A stretch of DNA of 12,519 nucleotides from Methanomassiliicoccales archaeon (lineage in GTDB: Archaea; Thermoplasmatota; Thermoplasmata; Methanomassiliicoccales; JACIVX01): the NCBI GenBank assembly GCA_028682925.1, contig JAJRAG010000138.1:1-12519 (forward strand). Reading direction: 5' to 3'. Position numbers and translations under genes: made by a program. The notes under the pieces are model-generated. The model saw only the letters and a program-made list of their open reading frames with translations. It was not told where the DNA came from and ran no database searches. This document shows, in pieces, positions 1-6,163 of the stretch. Within the stretch, counting starts at the first letter, position 1, and every line of letters begins with the position of its first letter.

Positions 1-1156
1 AGAGCACGACTTTTTGTCTTCTGTACTCTTCTTCTGAGATCTCTCCCTTGGCAAATCGCATCTTAAGAATCTTCATCGGGTCGTCCGAAGGCGTCTCTTC
101 CTTGGGCTTCTCCTTAGCTAGCTTTCCCTTCTTCCTCACCACCCAATGGCAGGTCTTGTCACCATTGCTTATCATGCGATCATAGGCGAACTCGTAATCG
201 GGGTTGATGGCCTCGCAGACCCCATTGAGCACCCCCTCTAGATGTTTGCACACCTCAGGTATGCCTTGCGGCCAGAAAGGAAACTGCGTGTAGTATTCCT
301 GTAGTGGGCAGTCTGTGATCTCCTTTTCAATACTGGAATCCGTTATCGTTGCTGGGGTTCCGTTCTGTCCTAGCGCGGAACAGATGAAATCTAGTTTGTC
401 TCTGACCGTTGAGAGGCCGCTCTTCTCGGATTCACTACCTTTCAGTTCGTTCCCGATCCTGAGTCCTGTTTCTCTCGCAAGCGGTGCCCCTACCTCCATG
501 GTACGCTCGGAGCCGATCAAACCAACGGACGCCGATGTCATGATGCCGAGTTGTCCGAAACACACTAATGTCGAAATCAGATACTGCTCCTCCAGGGACA
601 ATCTGGGTACTGGAACAGTCCTTTCCAATCTTCCAGGATTGTCTAGGCTGAACTTGTCGGACTTCTTTTTCACGACATAGCGACAGCAATCATCACCTTT
701 TGACAAGTGATGGGTGAAGATATATTCGTAGTCGGGATTGACCGCTTCACAAATACCCTCTGCAGCGTAGTGAGAAATCGCAATGCAAGCTTCCGGTGGC
801 GCGTTGATAGCGGGAGTAGGGCAGAAGTTCAACTCAACAATCGCTTTCCCATCCCTGATCTCCATAGGCTTAATGTAGCCACCAGAGGTTCCAGTGTGGC
901 ACCAATAGTATGGCATCGCAACCGCCTCCGCATCGATTCTTTTCAGGTCGAACCTTCCCTTTGCTTGGCTAGCGAGGATGCCTCCAGCGTACTTATTGAG
1001 TGGCCTGATGGCTTCAAGGGAGCGAATTGCCCCCACTTCCTTGAGCAGGGCTCTGAACACATTCATAGCGCATTCGAACAAGACTATATGAAATTGGATT
1101 ACTTCTCCCGGTATCGTGTCTTCTTGCTCATCACGATTCTCGGGCTCGTCAGTCAC
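1..1156 (-). CDS. Tandem ATC-hydrolase-like protein with C-terminal SHOCT motif (3' end cut by window)
   Basis: The frame is open from a stop at 1178-1180 to the window edge, giving 385 visible codons. It holds two copies of one domain (about residues 16-160 and 185-340). Both copies end in the same block: a CP-containing strand (Cys112, Cys283), then NPDYE (from 140 and 318), then GDxxC (154-158 and 332-336) followed by an R/W-VV-RKK-like basic end. This layout resembles the L-2-amino-thiazoline-4-carboxylate hydrolase family (PF14196), which I recognise by motif only. Residues 358-385 (DDPMKILKMRFAKGEISEEE and on) match the short SHOCT motif, usually C-terminal, so the real end is probably close to the edge. 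I chose GTG at 1156 because GAGGTG lies 6 bases upstream and because the N-terminal helix it adds aligns with the start of the second copy. ATG at 1066 is the alternative and would cut the first domain. Enzyme activity and substrate are unknown; no signal peptide is seen, so it is probably cytosolic. Confidence 0.8.
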   Translation of the reverse strand, partial: MTDEPENRDEQEDTIPGEVIQFHIVLFECAMNVFRALLKEVGAIRSLEAIRPLNKYAGGILASQAKGRFDLKRIDAEAVAMPYYWCHTGTSGGYIKPMEIRDGKAIVELNFCPTPAINAPPEACIAISHYAAEGICEAVNPDYEYIFTHHLSKGDDCCRYVVKKKSDKFSLDNPGRLERTVPVPRLSLEEQYLISTLVCFGQLGIMTSASVGLIGSERTMEVGAPLARETGLRIGNELKGSESEKSGLSTVRDKLDFICSALGQNGTPATITDSSIEKEITDCPLQEYYTQFPFWPQGIPEVCKHLEGVLNGVCEAINPDYEFAYDRMISNGDKTCHWVVRKKGKLAKEKPKEETPSDDPMKILKMRFAKGEISEEEYRRQKVVL

Positions 1157-1539
1157 ATCCGCACCTCGAATGGCTGTCTAACTAAAGATATTACTGATCC
1201 CCGTTTGGTTTGATTCACGGCTGAGTAGATAAATCGTTTGCCTCCCCGCACAATCTGACGCAGACACTGACAGTTTTGACGGCAGATCGGGAAGAAAAAG
1301 AAAGGAAAGGGTTTGCCCTTTACCATCAATTCTTTTTGATTGAACCTAGAAGATAATTGTCTGGATTTCCTAGTACCGAGTGAGAAACAACGTCGTATGA
1401 TCGATCCTCCCCCCCGCCGGCAATCATTTTTCTATTCTACTCTCTTGATCGCCTATCAAAGATTCTTTTGCCATTGGTGCTCAAGGTGTGAGTGATGATA
1501 CTCCTCTGATCCGCAAGATCTTATGAAGGACAATGAACA
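1157..1539. other. 383-bp divergent intergenic region
   Basis: This gap separates the minus-strand tandem-domain gene from the plus-strand cysteine-rich gene. I see no convincing coding frame or tRNA in it. It contains a purine tract (about 1289-1311), a perfect 6-bp hairpin AAAGGG-TTTG-CCCTTT (1306-1321), a second small hairpin with arms TCAAT and ATTGA (1326-1343), and a run of seven C's near 1409-1415. No clear TATA box for the plus-strand gene could be picked out. The hairpins are too short to name an RNA gene. Confidence 0.5.
1227..1234 (-). promoter_or_regulatory. Possible TATA element for the tandem-domain gene
   Basis: On the minus strand this reads ATTTATCT, about 70 bases before the GTG start at 1156. 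Initiation about 25 bases downstream would leave a leader of roughly 50 bases that contains the GAGGTG ribosome binding site. A second weak A/T-rich site (1183-1194) is closer but would leave almost no leader. The choice is uncertain. Confidence 0.3.
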
Positions 1540-1851
1540 ATGTTGAAATACTCGGTCGACAGGTATTTCGCCACGCAACAAGAACTGGATGAAGTGATGC
1601 AGGAAATGACAAGAGTGAAAGTCGGCGAGCACCTCATCGTGAACGTGAACAGGAGAAGCCTATGTGACAATTGCGCAGTCGAATCATGCGTAGCTGTGCA
1701 GTCCGGGAGAGTGCTCGAGTGCAAACGTTTCAAGGCGCCTTTCATAGCTCTGGTCAAATGCAAATCCTGTGGACATATGTTCGACATATTCTCCAATCTC
1801 AATGCACTGGATTATGAGCTGTGTCCCGTGTGCGGTGAGCTTCAAAGGTGA
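1540..1851 (+). CDS. Small eight-cysteine, probably zinc-binding protein
   Basis: The 103-residue protein has eight cysteines in two groups of four: Cys42, 45, 50 and 61 (CDNCAVESC, then C) and Cys74, 77, 95 and 98 (CKSC and CPVC). The second group has the CxxC-spacer-CxxC form of a zinc ribbon; the first is a less regular CxxCx4Cx10C set that could bind zinc or an iron-sulfur cluster. The first 40 residues are cysteine-free and probably fold separately. There is no membrane segment. ATG 1540 is the first in-frame start after a stop at 1534-1536, and AAGGA lies at 1526-1530. It is the only plus-strand gene here and converges on the site-2 protease gene with 20 bases between them. I do not recognise a named family. 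RNA, DNA or protein binding are all possible; the metal binding is inference from the cysteine pattern. Confidence 0.8.
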   Translation: MLKYSVDRYFATQQELDEVMQEMTRVKVGEHLIVNVNRRSLCDNCAVESCVAVQSGRVLECKRFKAPFIALVKCKSCGHMFDIFSNLNALDYELCPVCGELQR

Positions 1852-1872
1852 ATCTCCCGATCGATTCCACCT
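1846..1872. terminator. Inverted repeat between convergent genes
   Basis: AGGTG-AATC and GATT-C-CACCT form a 9-bp stem with one bulged C and an 8-base loop. It fills the 20-base gap and overlaps the stop codon of the cysteine-rich gene and the first base of the protease gene's stop codon. Neither side has a clear T run, so a bidirectional termination or mRNA 3'-end role is a guess. Confidence 0.35.
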
Positions 1873-3479
1873 CAGAAGAATCTCGGTCCTATCAACTGCC
1901 AGATTATGAGGAACAGCACGAATAGAGCCAGAGTATAGGTTATTCCGGCCACATACTTCTCTCTGTCCTTTTCGGTCGCATTCTTCTTGATCCTCAGAAC
2001 CAACGAATCGAGCCAATCTCTAAATAGATATCCTCCGTCGAGCGGAACCGCTGGGAGGACGTTGGTCAATCCGACCATGATATTGATCCAGAAAATCCAA
2101 TATAAGCAATTGGAGGCGACCCAGAAAACTTCAGTAGGGATTCCTGCGAACGCGCCAGTCGGCACAAACAGATCCGATACAGGGGAAGGGATCGGAGCGA
2201 GGCCAGCAAATGGAAGTGCGAGATAGTAAAGTGTGGACGAGATCGCATCGTCGATGCTTCCCACCCCGTACATAGGATTGGCTAGGCGTCTCACTACCAC
2301 CTCGGGCGAGTTCACCGATGCTCCGAGGTATGCTGTGTTCAATCCAAGAAATCCGACGTCCTTGAAGTCCGGTCCGACCATCTCTGGGGCGGTCTTCAGA
2401 AGATACTCTCTCCTGCTCGTGAGGGTTATCTCACTTATGTCTCTGAAAACTTCGAACTTCCCGGTACCAGTGTAGTAGGCAAGGACAGTGACATTGACTG
2501 TCTGATAGGGACGGGTCACAGACTGCGCCGCTTTCATGTCGGAGTAATTCCGTATTACCGTATCATTCAATGAAGCGATTATCATGCCTGTCATTATCCC
2601 AGCATCAGCGGCGGGGAGTCCCGATGAAGTCTGTGTGACGACAACTCCTGATTGGACTTCTTTCGAATACAACGAATTGGAGAAGTAGTACTCGACCGTC
2701 ACATTCTCTCCGGGGAGAGGGGCAGTGAAGTTCTCGTAATCGTCCCTGCTGACGACGCTCATCCCGTCGATTCTCACGATTTGAGATCCAAATGCCAAAC
2801 CGGCATGGCTTGCTGGTCCATCATCCGCTACGCTCAGTACCACTGGCCCCTCCCTTGCGGGGGCAACTGAGGAAAGGAACAGCGAAGAGAACAACAAAGC
2901 GCATATGATAGCGACAATAACGTTCGCAGCCGGCCCCGCAGCATACACGCTCGTCCTTCTTTTCTTCTCGCTCTTCTCCAACTCTCCTTCATCTGGCTCG
3001 ACAAAAGCTCCGAGAGGTATTACAAGGAAAACCAGACCTAATGATTTTAGTGGCATCCCACCTACCCTTGTAAGGATGCCATGGGCGAACTCGTGCACTA
3101 TTATCGCGACGACAAGACCGAGTATGCCATACCAGATTGGTATGATCGGGTTGATGCCCGGAATGCCCAACATCATCTCTGGGCTAGGCGCCTTATCCGC
3201 TGGAATGCTGGTAACCAGTGTGGCTTCCCAAAGAAGAAGGGCCATTATGAAAATCATGACCGCTACACATATCGCTTTCGCAACTATCGAATAGCCCCTC
3301 CAGAACCTTTTTGGCCTGGCGAGGCGTTCTATGATATCCTTGCCTCTCTGTGTCCTCCACATGACCAAAGGGCCATAGGTGCGGATGCTATGTTTCTCGA
3401 GGACCCCTTTCTTCTTAAGAATGTAGAGAACGACGATATAGATGGCGAATATCAATCCCGCTATCAGATACGCGTTCAT
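1872..3479 (-). CDS. Site-2 protease (M50 family intramembrane metalloprotease) with PDZ-like domains
   Basis: The 535-residue protein is a polytopic membrane protease of the S2P/RseP class, which cuts membrane-bound substrates within the bilayer. The zinc motif HEFAH is at residues 129-133 inside a membrane helix, and the third ligand region NVLPAVPLDGG ends at residue 483 (Asp481) in a late helix. A conserved AAGPAANV segment (180-187) follows the catalytic helix, as is usual in the family. Between the two halves lie two PDZ-like regions (about 208-275 and 276-340), with the motif GPASHAGLAFGSQIVRIDG in the first. Further hydrophobic segments are near 3-20, 65-88, 112-128, 142-163, 185-207, 450-478 and 512-530. 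GAGGA lies just upstream of the ATG. Substrates cannot be told from sequence. The length fits archaeal homologues with extra PDZ modules. Confidence 0.95.
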   Translation of the reverse strand: MNAYLIAGLIFAIYIVVLYILKKKGVLEKHSIRTYGPLVMWRTQRGKDIIERLARPKRFWRGYSIVAKAICVAVMIFIMALLLWEATLVTSIPADKAPSPEMMLGIPGINPIIPIWYGILGLVVAIIVHEFAHGILTRVGGMPLKSLGLVFLVIPLGAFVEPDEGELEKSEKKRRTSVYAAGPAANVIVAIICALLFSSLFLSSVAPAREGPVVLSVADDGPASHAGLAFGSQIVRIDGMSVVSRDDYENFTAPLPGENVTVEYYFSNSLYSKEVQSGVVVTQTSSGLPAADAGIMTGMIIASLNDTVIRNYSDMKAAQSVTRPYQTVNVTVLAYYTGTGKFEVFRDISEITLTSRREYLLKTAPEMVGPDFKDVGFLGLNTAYLGASVNSPEVVVRRLANPMYGVGSIDDAISSTLYYLALPFAGLAPIPSPVSDLFVPTGAFAGIPTEVFWVASNCLYWIFWINIMVGLTNVLPAVPLDGGYLFRDWLDSLVLRIKKNATEKDREKYVAGITYTLALFVLFLIIWQLIGPRFF

Positions 3480-3512
3480 CAGGTTCCTCTGGGCAGATTA
3501 ATGGAAAAGTAC

Positions 3513-3520
3513 TATTAAAG
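3513..3520 (-). promoter_or_regulatory. TATA element for the site-2 protease gene
   Basis: The minus strand reads CTTTAATA here, 34-41 bases before the ATG at 3479. Initiation about 25 bases downstream falls near 3491, leaving a short leader that still holds the GAGGA site (about 3485-3489). The gene therefore probably has its own promoter. Confidence 0.5.
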
Positions 3521-3555
3521 GATTCATTTCCGCTGTGGTCGAGTAATCGCAGAGC

Positions 3556-3918
3556 TCATTCTCTGTTCCAGACTTCTTCAGATATCTCATCATAGATTGC
3601 TGAGGTGTCGTCCATCCGCTTCTGCGCTTCCTCATTCTGGCGGGCCAGTCTCAGGATTTGATCGTTCTTGAGGATCCAGTAGTGGATCCTCCAAAGCTTC
3701 CCCTTCTTTAGATGAACCTCTTCCTGGGTCGTGGTAAGGAGTCCCTCTTCTTCTAGCATATAGAACACGTCGCGATCCTCTGAGGTAAGTCGATTGTCGA
3801 TGACCTCACTTGTGTATCCGAAAAAGCTCATCAAGTACTCGGCGAGTCTCTTGATGTCGCTCTCCGCCATCCCTTTCTTCCCTAAGGTGTTTCTCAACGC
3901 CATCACGACGTCGTCCAT
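3556..3918 (-). CDS. DUF6015-like winged-helix-type protein
   Basis: The 120-residue soluble protein begins with an amphipathic helical region, then FFGYTSEVIDNRLTSEDRD (32-50), FYMLEEEGLLTT (52-63) and a beta-rich WRIHYWIL stretch (76-83), ending in a charged helix (84-120). I recognise the arrangement as like DUF6015, a Thermoplasmata family of unknown function; the helix-helix-wing order suggests a winged-helix fold, which is inference. The frame also allows an ATG at 3969, 17 codons upstream, but that ATG lies inside a strong TATA box (ATATTTATAT), so it would not be in the transcript. I therefore chose ATG 3918, about 27 bases after the expected start of transcription. No strong ribosome binding site precedes it. 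It lies between a DUF1614-like membrane protein and the site-2 protease; a shared job is possible but not shown. Confidence 0.8.
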   Translation of the reverse strand: MDDVVMALRNTLGKKGMAESDIKRLAEYLMSFFGYTSEVIDNRLTSEDRDVFYMLEEEGLLTTTQEEVHLKKGKLWRIHYWILKNDQILRLARQNEEAQKRMDDTSAIYDEISEEVWNRE

Positions 3919-3967
3919 ACTGACTACTGTCAACTGCTCCCCGGACCCCGCATGGCAATACAGGGTC

Positions 3968-3977
3968 ATATAAATAT
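3968..3977 (-). promoter_or_regulatory. Strong TATA element for the DUF6015-like gene
   Basis: The minus strand reads ATATTTATAT. Transcription should start near 3945, downstream of the ATG at 3967-3969 and upstream of the ATG at 3918, so this element decides the start codon of the gene. Confidence 0.65.
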
Positions 3978-4005
3978 TGGATGAAGAATCGGACGCCTAT
4001 CCATC

Positions 4006-4704
4006 TCACTGCAAACCGTGTCCTGGTATCAGATTCCTGAAAGTCGACCTTTTCTTCAACAGAGCCCAGATTCCATACGTCACCCAAAGCACGGCGATTG
4101 AGAATGGCCCAGCGAGGAACACGAAGTCCATCAAGCCGCTTCCTCCAAGTATCAATGAGTGTCCCCCGGCAGATACGAAGGTGGGTATTCTTGCGAGATC
4201 CCCACCGATAAACATTCCCATGCTTGCGGCAAAATAAGCTAAGGACGCAGAGCTAAGTTGTTCCTTGTTCTTGGCCCAGAAGTACCCCAAGACTCCGGAA
4301 ACAGCAACTGGAAGAAGCCAAAGGACGATATTCACCGTGATAGCCTCAGATGAGACCGATGTGACCAGGAAGGCCATGGGAGCCACTATCAAAATAGACG
4401 CGAGTGCCGCGACCAAATTGACTCTCTTCGATGCAATGATGTAGACCGAGATGAATAATGGGATGATCGCGCCTGTGACGTTTATGCTTAGTGGTACCGG
4501 ATCTTGGACGATTCCAATGTCGATGAAGGAGAGCAAAATGGCGAAGAACACGAGGCCAAGACCTATTGTCAAAGGCGTCTCGATAGACTCGTTCTCCCAG
4601 AGGTCAGCGATGGTGACTCTCAGCAACCGCTGCAAGTAGAATAAGAGAAGAATCAGCATCAGGGCGGTGGCAATCGAGACCATCACCAAGAGGTTGTCAG
4701 CCAT
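4006..4704 (-). CDS. DUF1614-like polytopic membrane protein
   Basis: The 232-residue protein has about seven hydrophobic helices (near 4-25, 44-66, 72-91, 95-116, 121-143, 151-168 and 192-216) and no signal for export. Three blocks resemble DUF1614 (PF07758): NVTGAIIPLFISVYII (75-90), GGDLARIP (167-174) and GGSGLMDFVFLAG (187-199). The family is found in bacteria and archaea and has no established function; glycine-rich, acidic motifs between helices might form a site in the membrane. The ATG lies 25 bases after the centre of a TATA-like element and no ribosome binding site is visible, so the mRNA is probably leaderless. The next gene (DUF6015-like) has its own promoter 36 bases downstream. 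The family assignment is from memory of motifs. Confidence 0.8.
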   Translation of the reverse strand: MADNLLVMVSIATALMLILLLFYLQRLLRVTIADLWENESIETPLTIGLGLVFFAILLSFIDIGIVQDPVPLSINVTGAIIPLFISVYIIASKRVNLVAALASILIVAPMAFLVTSVSSEAITVNIVLWLLPVAVSGVLGYFWAKNKEQLSSASLAYFAASMGMFIGGDLARIPTFVSAGGHSLILGGSGLMDFVFLAGPFSIAVLWVTYGIWALLKKRSTFRNLIPGHGLQ

Positions 4705-4723
4705 CGTGTTAGATTATTCCTGA

Positions 4724-4733
4724 CCGCTATAAG
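4724..4733 (-). promoter_or_regulatory. TATA-like element giving a probably leaderless mRNA
   Basis: The minus strand reads TTCTTATAGC here. Its centre is about 25 bases before the ATG at 4704, so transcription and translation would start at or next to the same base. Confidence 0.5.
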
Positions 4734-4745
4734 AAGGTTATATTC

Positions 4746-4766
4746 ACGTCCTCACTTGGAGGACGT
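4746..4766. terminator. Perfect 8-bp hairpin at the end of the opp gene group
   Basis: ACGTCCTC and GAGGACGT form a perfect stem around a 5-base loop. The stop codon of the small membrane protein (4752-4754) lies inside it. On the minus strand no T run follows, so it is not a classical terminator; it may set or protect the 3' end of the opp transcript, or limit read-through into the DUF1614-like gene. On the plus strand TTTT follows, but no plus-strand gene reads into it. Confidence 0.4.
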
Positions 4767-5063
4767 TTTCGAGTGTCTCCATATCTTGGTGTACAAGTAC
4801 AATTCCGCTATAATCAATGCAAGAAACAACATGATGGGCAGCGTCAACGAGTATTCTGGTGGACTACTCCTCGCCGTCTCGAGAGTCGCAAAGATATCCA
4901 AGAATCCACAGCCTATCACGTACCAATATCTGGCATAGGTTCTCTTGAACCATGCGCTCCAGGTCTCGTTTCTGTCCTTGCTTGAACTCTCTTCATCAGA
5001 CCCGGGAACTGGTTCTGGCTCAAGGGAATCCTGTTCGATTTTTATCAACCGCTTCCTTGCCAT
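4752..5063 (-). CDS. Small two-helix membrane protein after oppF
   Basis: The 103-residue protein has a basic N-terminus (MARKRLIKIEQ), an acidic, serine-rich linker (12-33), a first hydrophobic helix (about 46-62), a short loop and a second helix (about 72-92), and a basic C-terminus (HSKTSSK). Both ends are thus expected in the cytoplasm. I do not recognise a family. The frame could also begin at a TTG at 5093, overlapping oppF, but no ribosome binding site supports that; ATG 5063, 14 bases after the oppF stop, is preferred. The close spacing and lack of a promoter suggest it is transcribed with oppBCDF. It may be an accessory part of the transporter or an unrelated passenger; sequence alone does not decide. 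A perfect hairpin covers its stop codon. Confidence 0.65.
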   Translation of the reverse strand: MARKRLIKIEQDSLEPEPVPGSDEESSSKDRNETWSAWFKRTYARYWYVIGCGFLDIFATLETARSSPPEYSLTLPIMLFLALIIAELYLYTKIWRHSKTSSK

Positions 5064-5077
5064 GGTCCATTCCACAG

Positions 5078-6163
5078 TCAGCGGAAGTGACAAGCCACGA
5101 AATGCTCTCCTCCCTTATCGATAAGGGCGGGCTCTTCACGCTCACAGATTGCCTCTCTATAGCGACATCGAGTGTGGAAACGGCATCCCGCCGGCGGGTT
5201 CGCGGGACTCGGTATATCTCCACCGAGGACAATTCTGTCCCGTTTCAGATCTGGATTCGGAATAGGTATGGCAGAAAGCAAGGCCTCCGTATACGGGTGC
5301 AGCGGCCTGACGAACAAATCCTCCTTTCGCGCTGACTCGACTATTTTTCCGAGGTACATGACGCTTATGCGATCGCACATGTACCTGATCGTGCTGAGAT
5401 CGTGCGATATGAATAGATATGTGAGCCCGAGTTCTGCCTGGAGATCATTCAGCATGTTCAGTATCTGAGCCTGAACGGAGACATCAAGGGCCGACGTCGG
5501 CTCATCGAGCACGATGAAATCGGGATTCAGAGCCAGGGCGCGAGCGACCCCTATCCTCTGTCGCTGTCCTCCGCTGAACTCATGAGGATATCTGTAGAGA
5601 TGTTCAGGGTTCAGTCCAACTCTCTCGAGCAAATTGACAATTCTCTCCCGAAGCTCTTCCCCTTTTGCAATGCCATGGATCAAGAGGGGTTCACCGACAA
5701 TATCTCTTATCAGCATTCTGGGATTGAGGGACGAGAAGGGATCCTGGAACACTATCTGCATCTCCTGGCGCAGTCTCCTGAGGTCGTCGCTCGTCCTGCT
5801 TTCCAGAGAGTGTTTGTCGTTCAATTCCTCAATCTCGGAGGTCAATCTGTCGATCTCGGGTTTGTTCTCGCTCTTTTTCGCAATCTCGAGAGACTCTTGC
5901 AGCTGAATTATCTGCTTTCTGACGTCCTCTGGCATCTTATAGTAGATGTGACCATCCGTTGGTTTTGTCAGAAGAAGAAGGCATCTCCCAGCAGTCGTCT
6001 TACCGCAGCCGCTTTCTCCGACGAGGCCAAGGGTCTCACCTTTTTTGATGTAGATGTCTATTCCATCGACAGCCTTGATGCTCGCGACTTGTTTCTTCAG
6101 GAGTCCCCCCCTTATAGGGAAGTACTTCTTGAGCCCCCTGGCTTCAACCAGTATCTCTTCCAT
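5078..6163 (-). CDS. oppF: Peptide ABC transporter ATP-binding protein OppF/DppF-like
   Basis: This 361-residue ATPase powers uptake with OppD. It has Walker A GESGCGKTT (49-57), Q-loop Gln140 in VFQDPFSSLNP, signature FSGGQRQR (196-203), Walker B FIVLDEP (216-222, catalytic Glu221) and switch His254. The C-terminal oligo_HPY region carries Cys327, 333, 340 and 358 (GCRFHTRC...C...C), a pattern that holds a [4Fe-4S] cluster in some characterised Opp/Dpp ATPases. About 55 residues between Walker A and the Q-loop (77-132) form an extra charged heptad-like helix pair not found in typical bacterial OppF. The frame is open to 6283, but ATG 6163 is the start: it shares one base with the oppD stop, follows a GGTGA site, and begins the normal ABC fold. 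Confidence 0.95.
   Translation of the reverse strand: MEEILVEARGLKKYFPIRGGLLKKQVASIKAVDGIDIYIKKGETLGLVGESGCGKTTAGRCLLLLTKPTDGHIYYKMPEDVRKQIIQLQESLEIAKKSENKPEIDRLTSEIEELNDKHSLESRTSDDLRRLRQEMQIVFQDPFSSLNPRMLIRDIVGEPLLIHGIAKGEELRERIVNLLERVGLNPEHLYRYPHEFSGGQRQRIGVARALALNPDFIVLDEPTSALDVSVQAQILNMLNDLQAELGLTYLFISHDLSTIRYMCDRISVMYLGKIVESARKEDLFVRPLHPYTEALLSAIPIPNPDLKRDRIVLGGDIPSPANPPAGCRFHTRCRYREAICEREEPALIDKGGEHFVACHFR

Noticed and set aside
315..1213. Plus-strand open frames of 121 and 168 codons (315-680 and 707-1213)
   Set aside because: They lie opposite the tandem-domain gene, whose frame is open across the whole region and shows clear repeated motifs; their translations show no recognisable domain.
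1523..1546. Seven-codon upstream open frame overlapping the start of the cysteine-rich gene
   Set aside because: ATG-AAG-GAC to TGA can arise by chance, has no strong ribosome binding site of its own, and its sequence is explained by the AAGGA site of the real gene.
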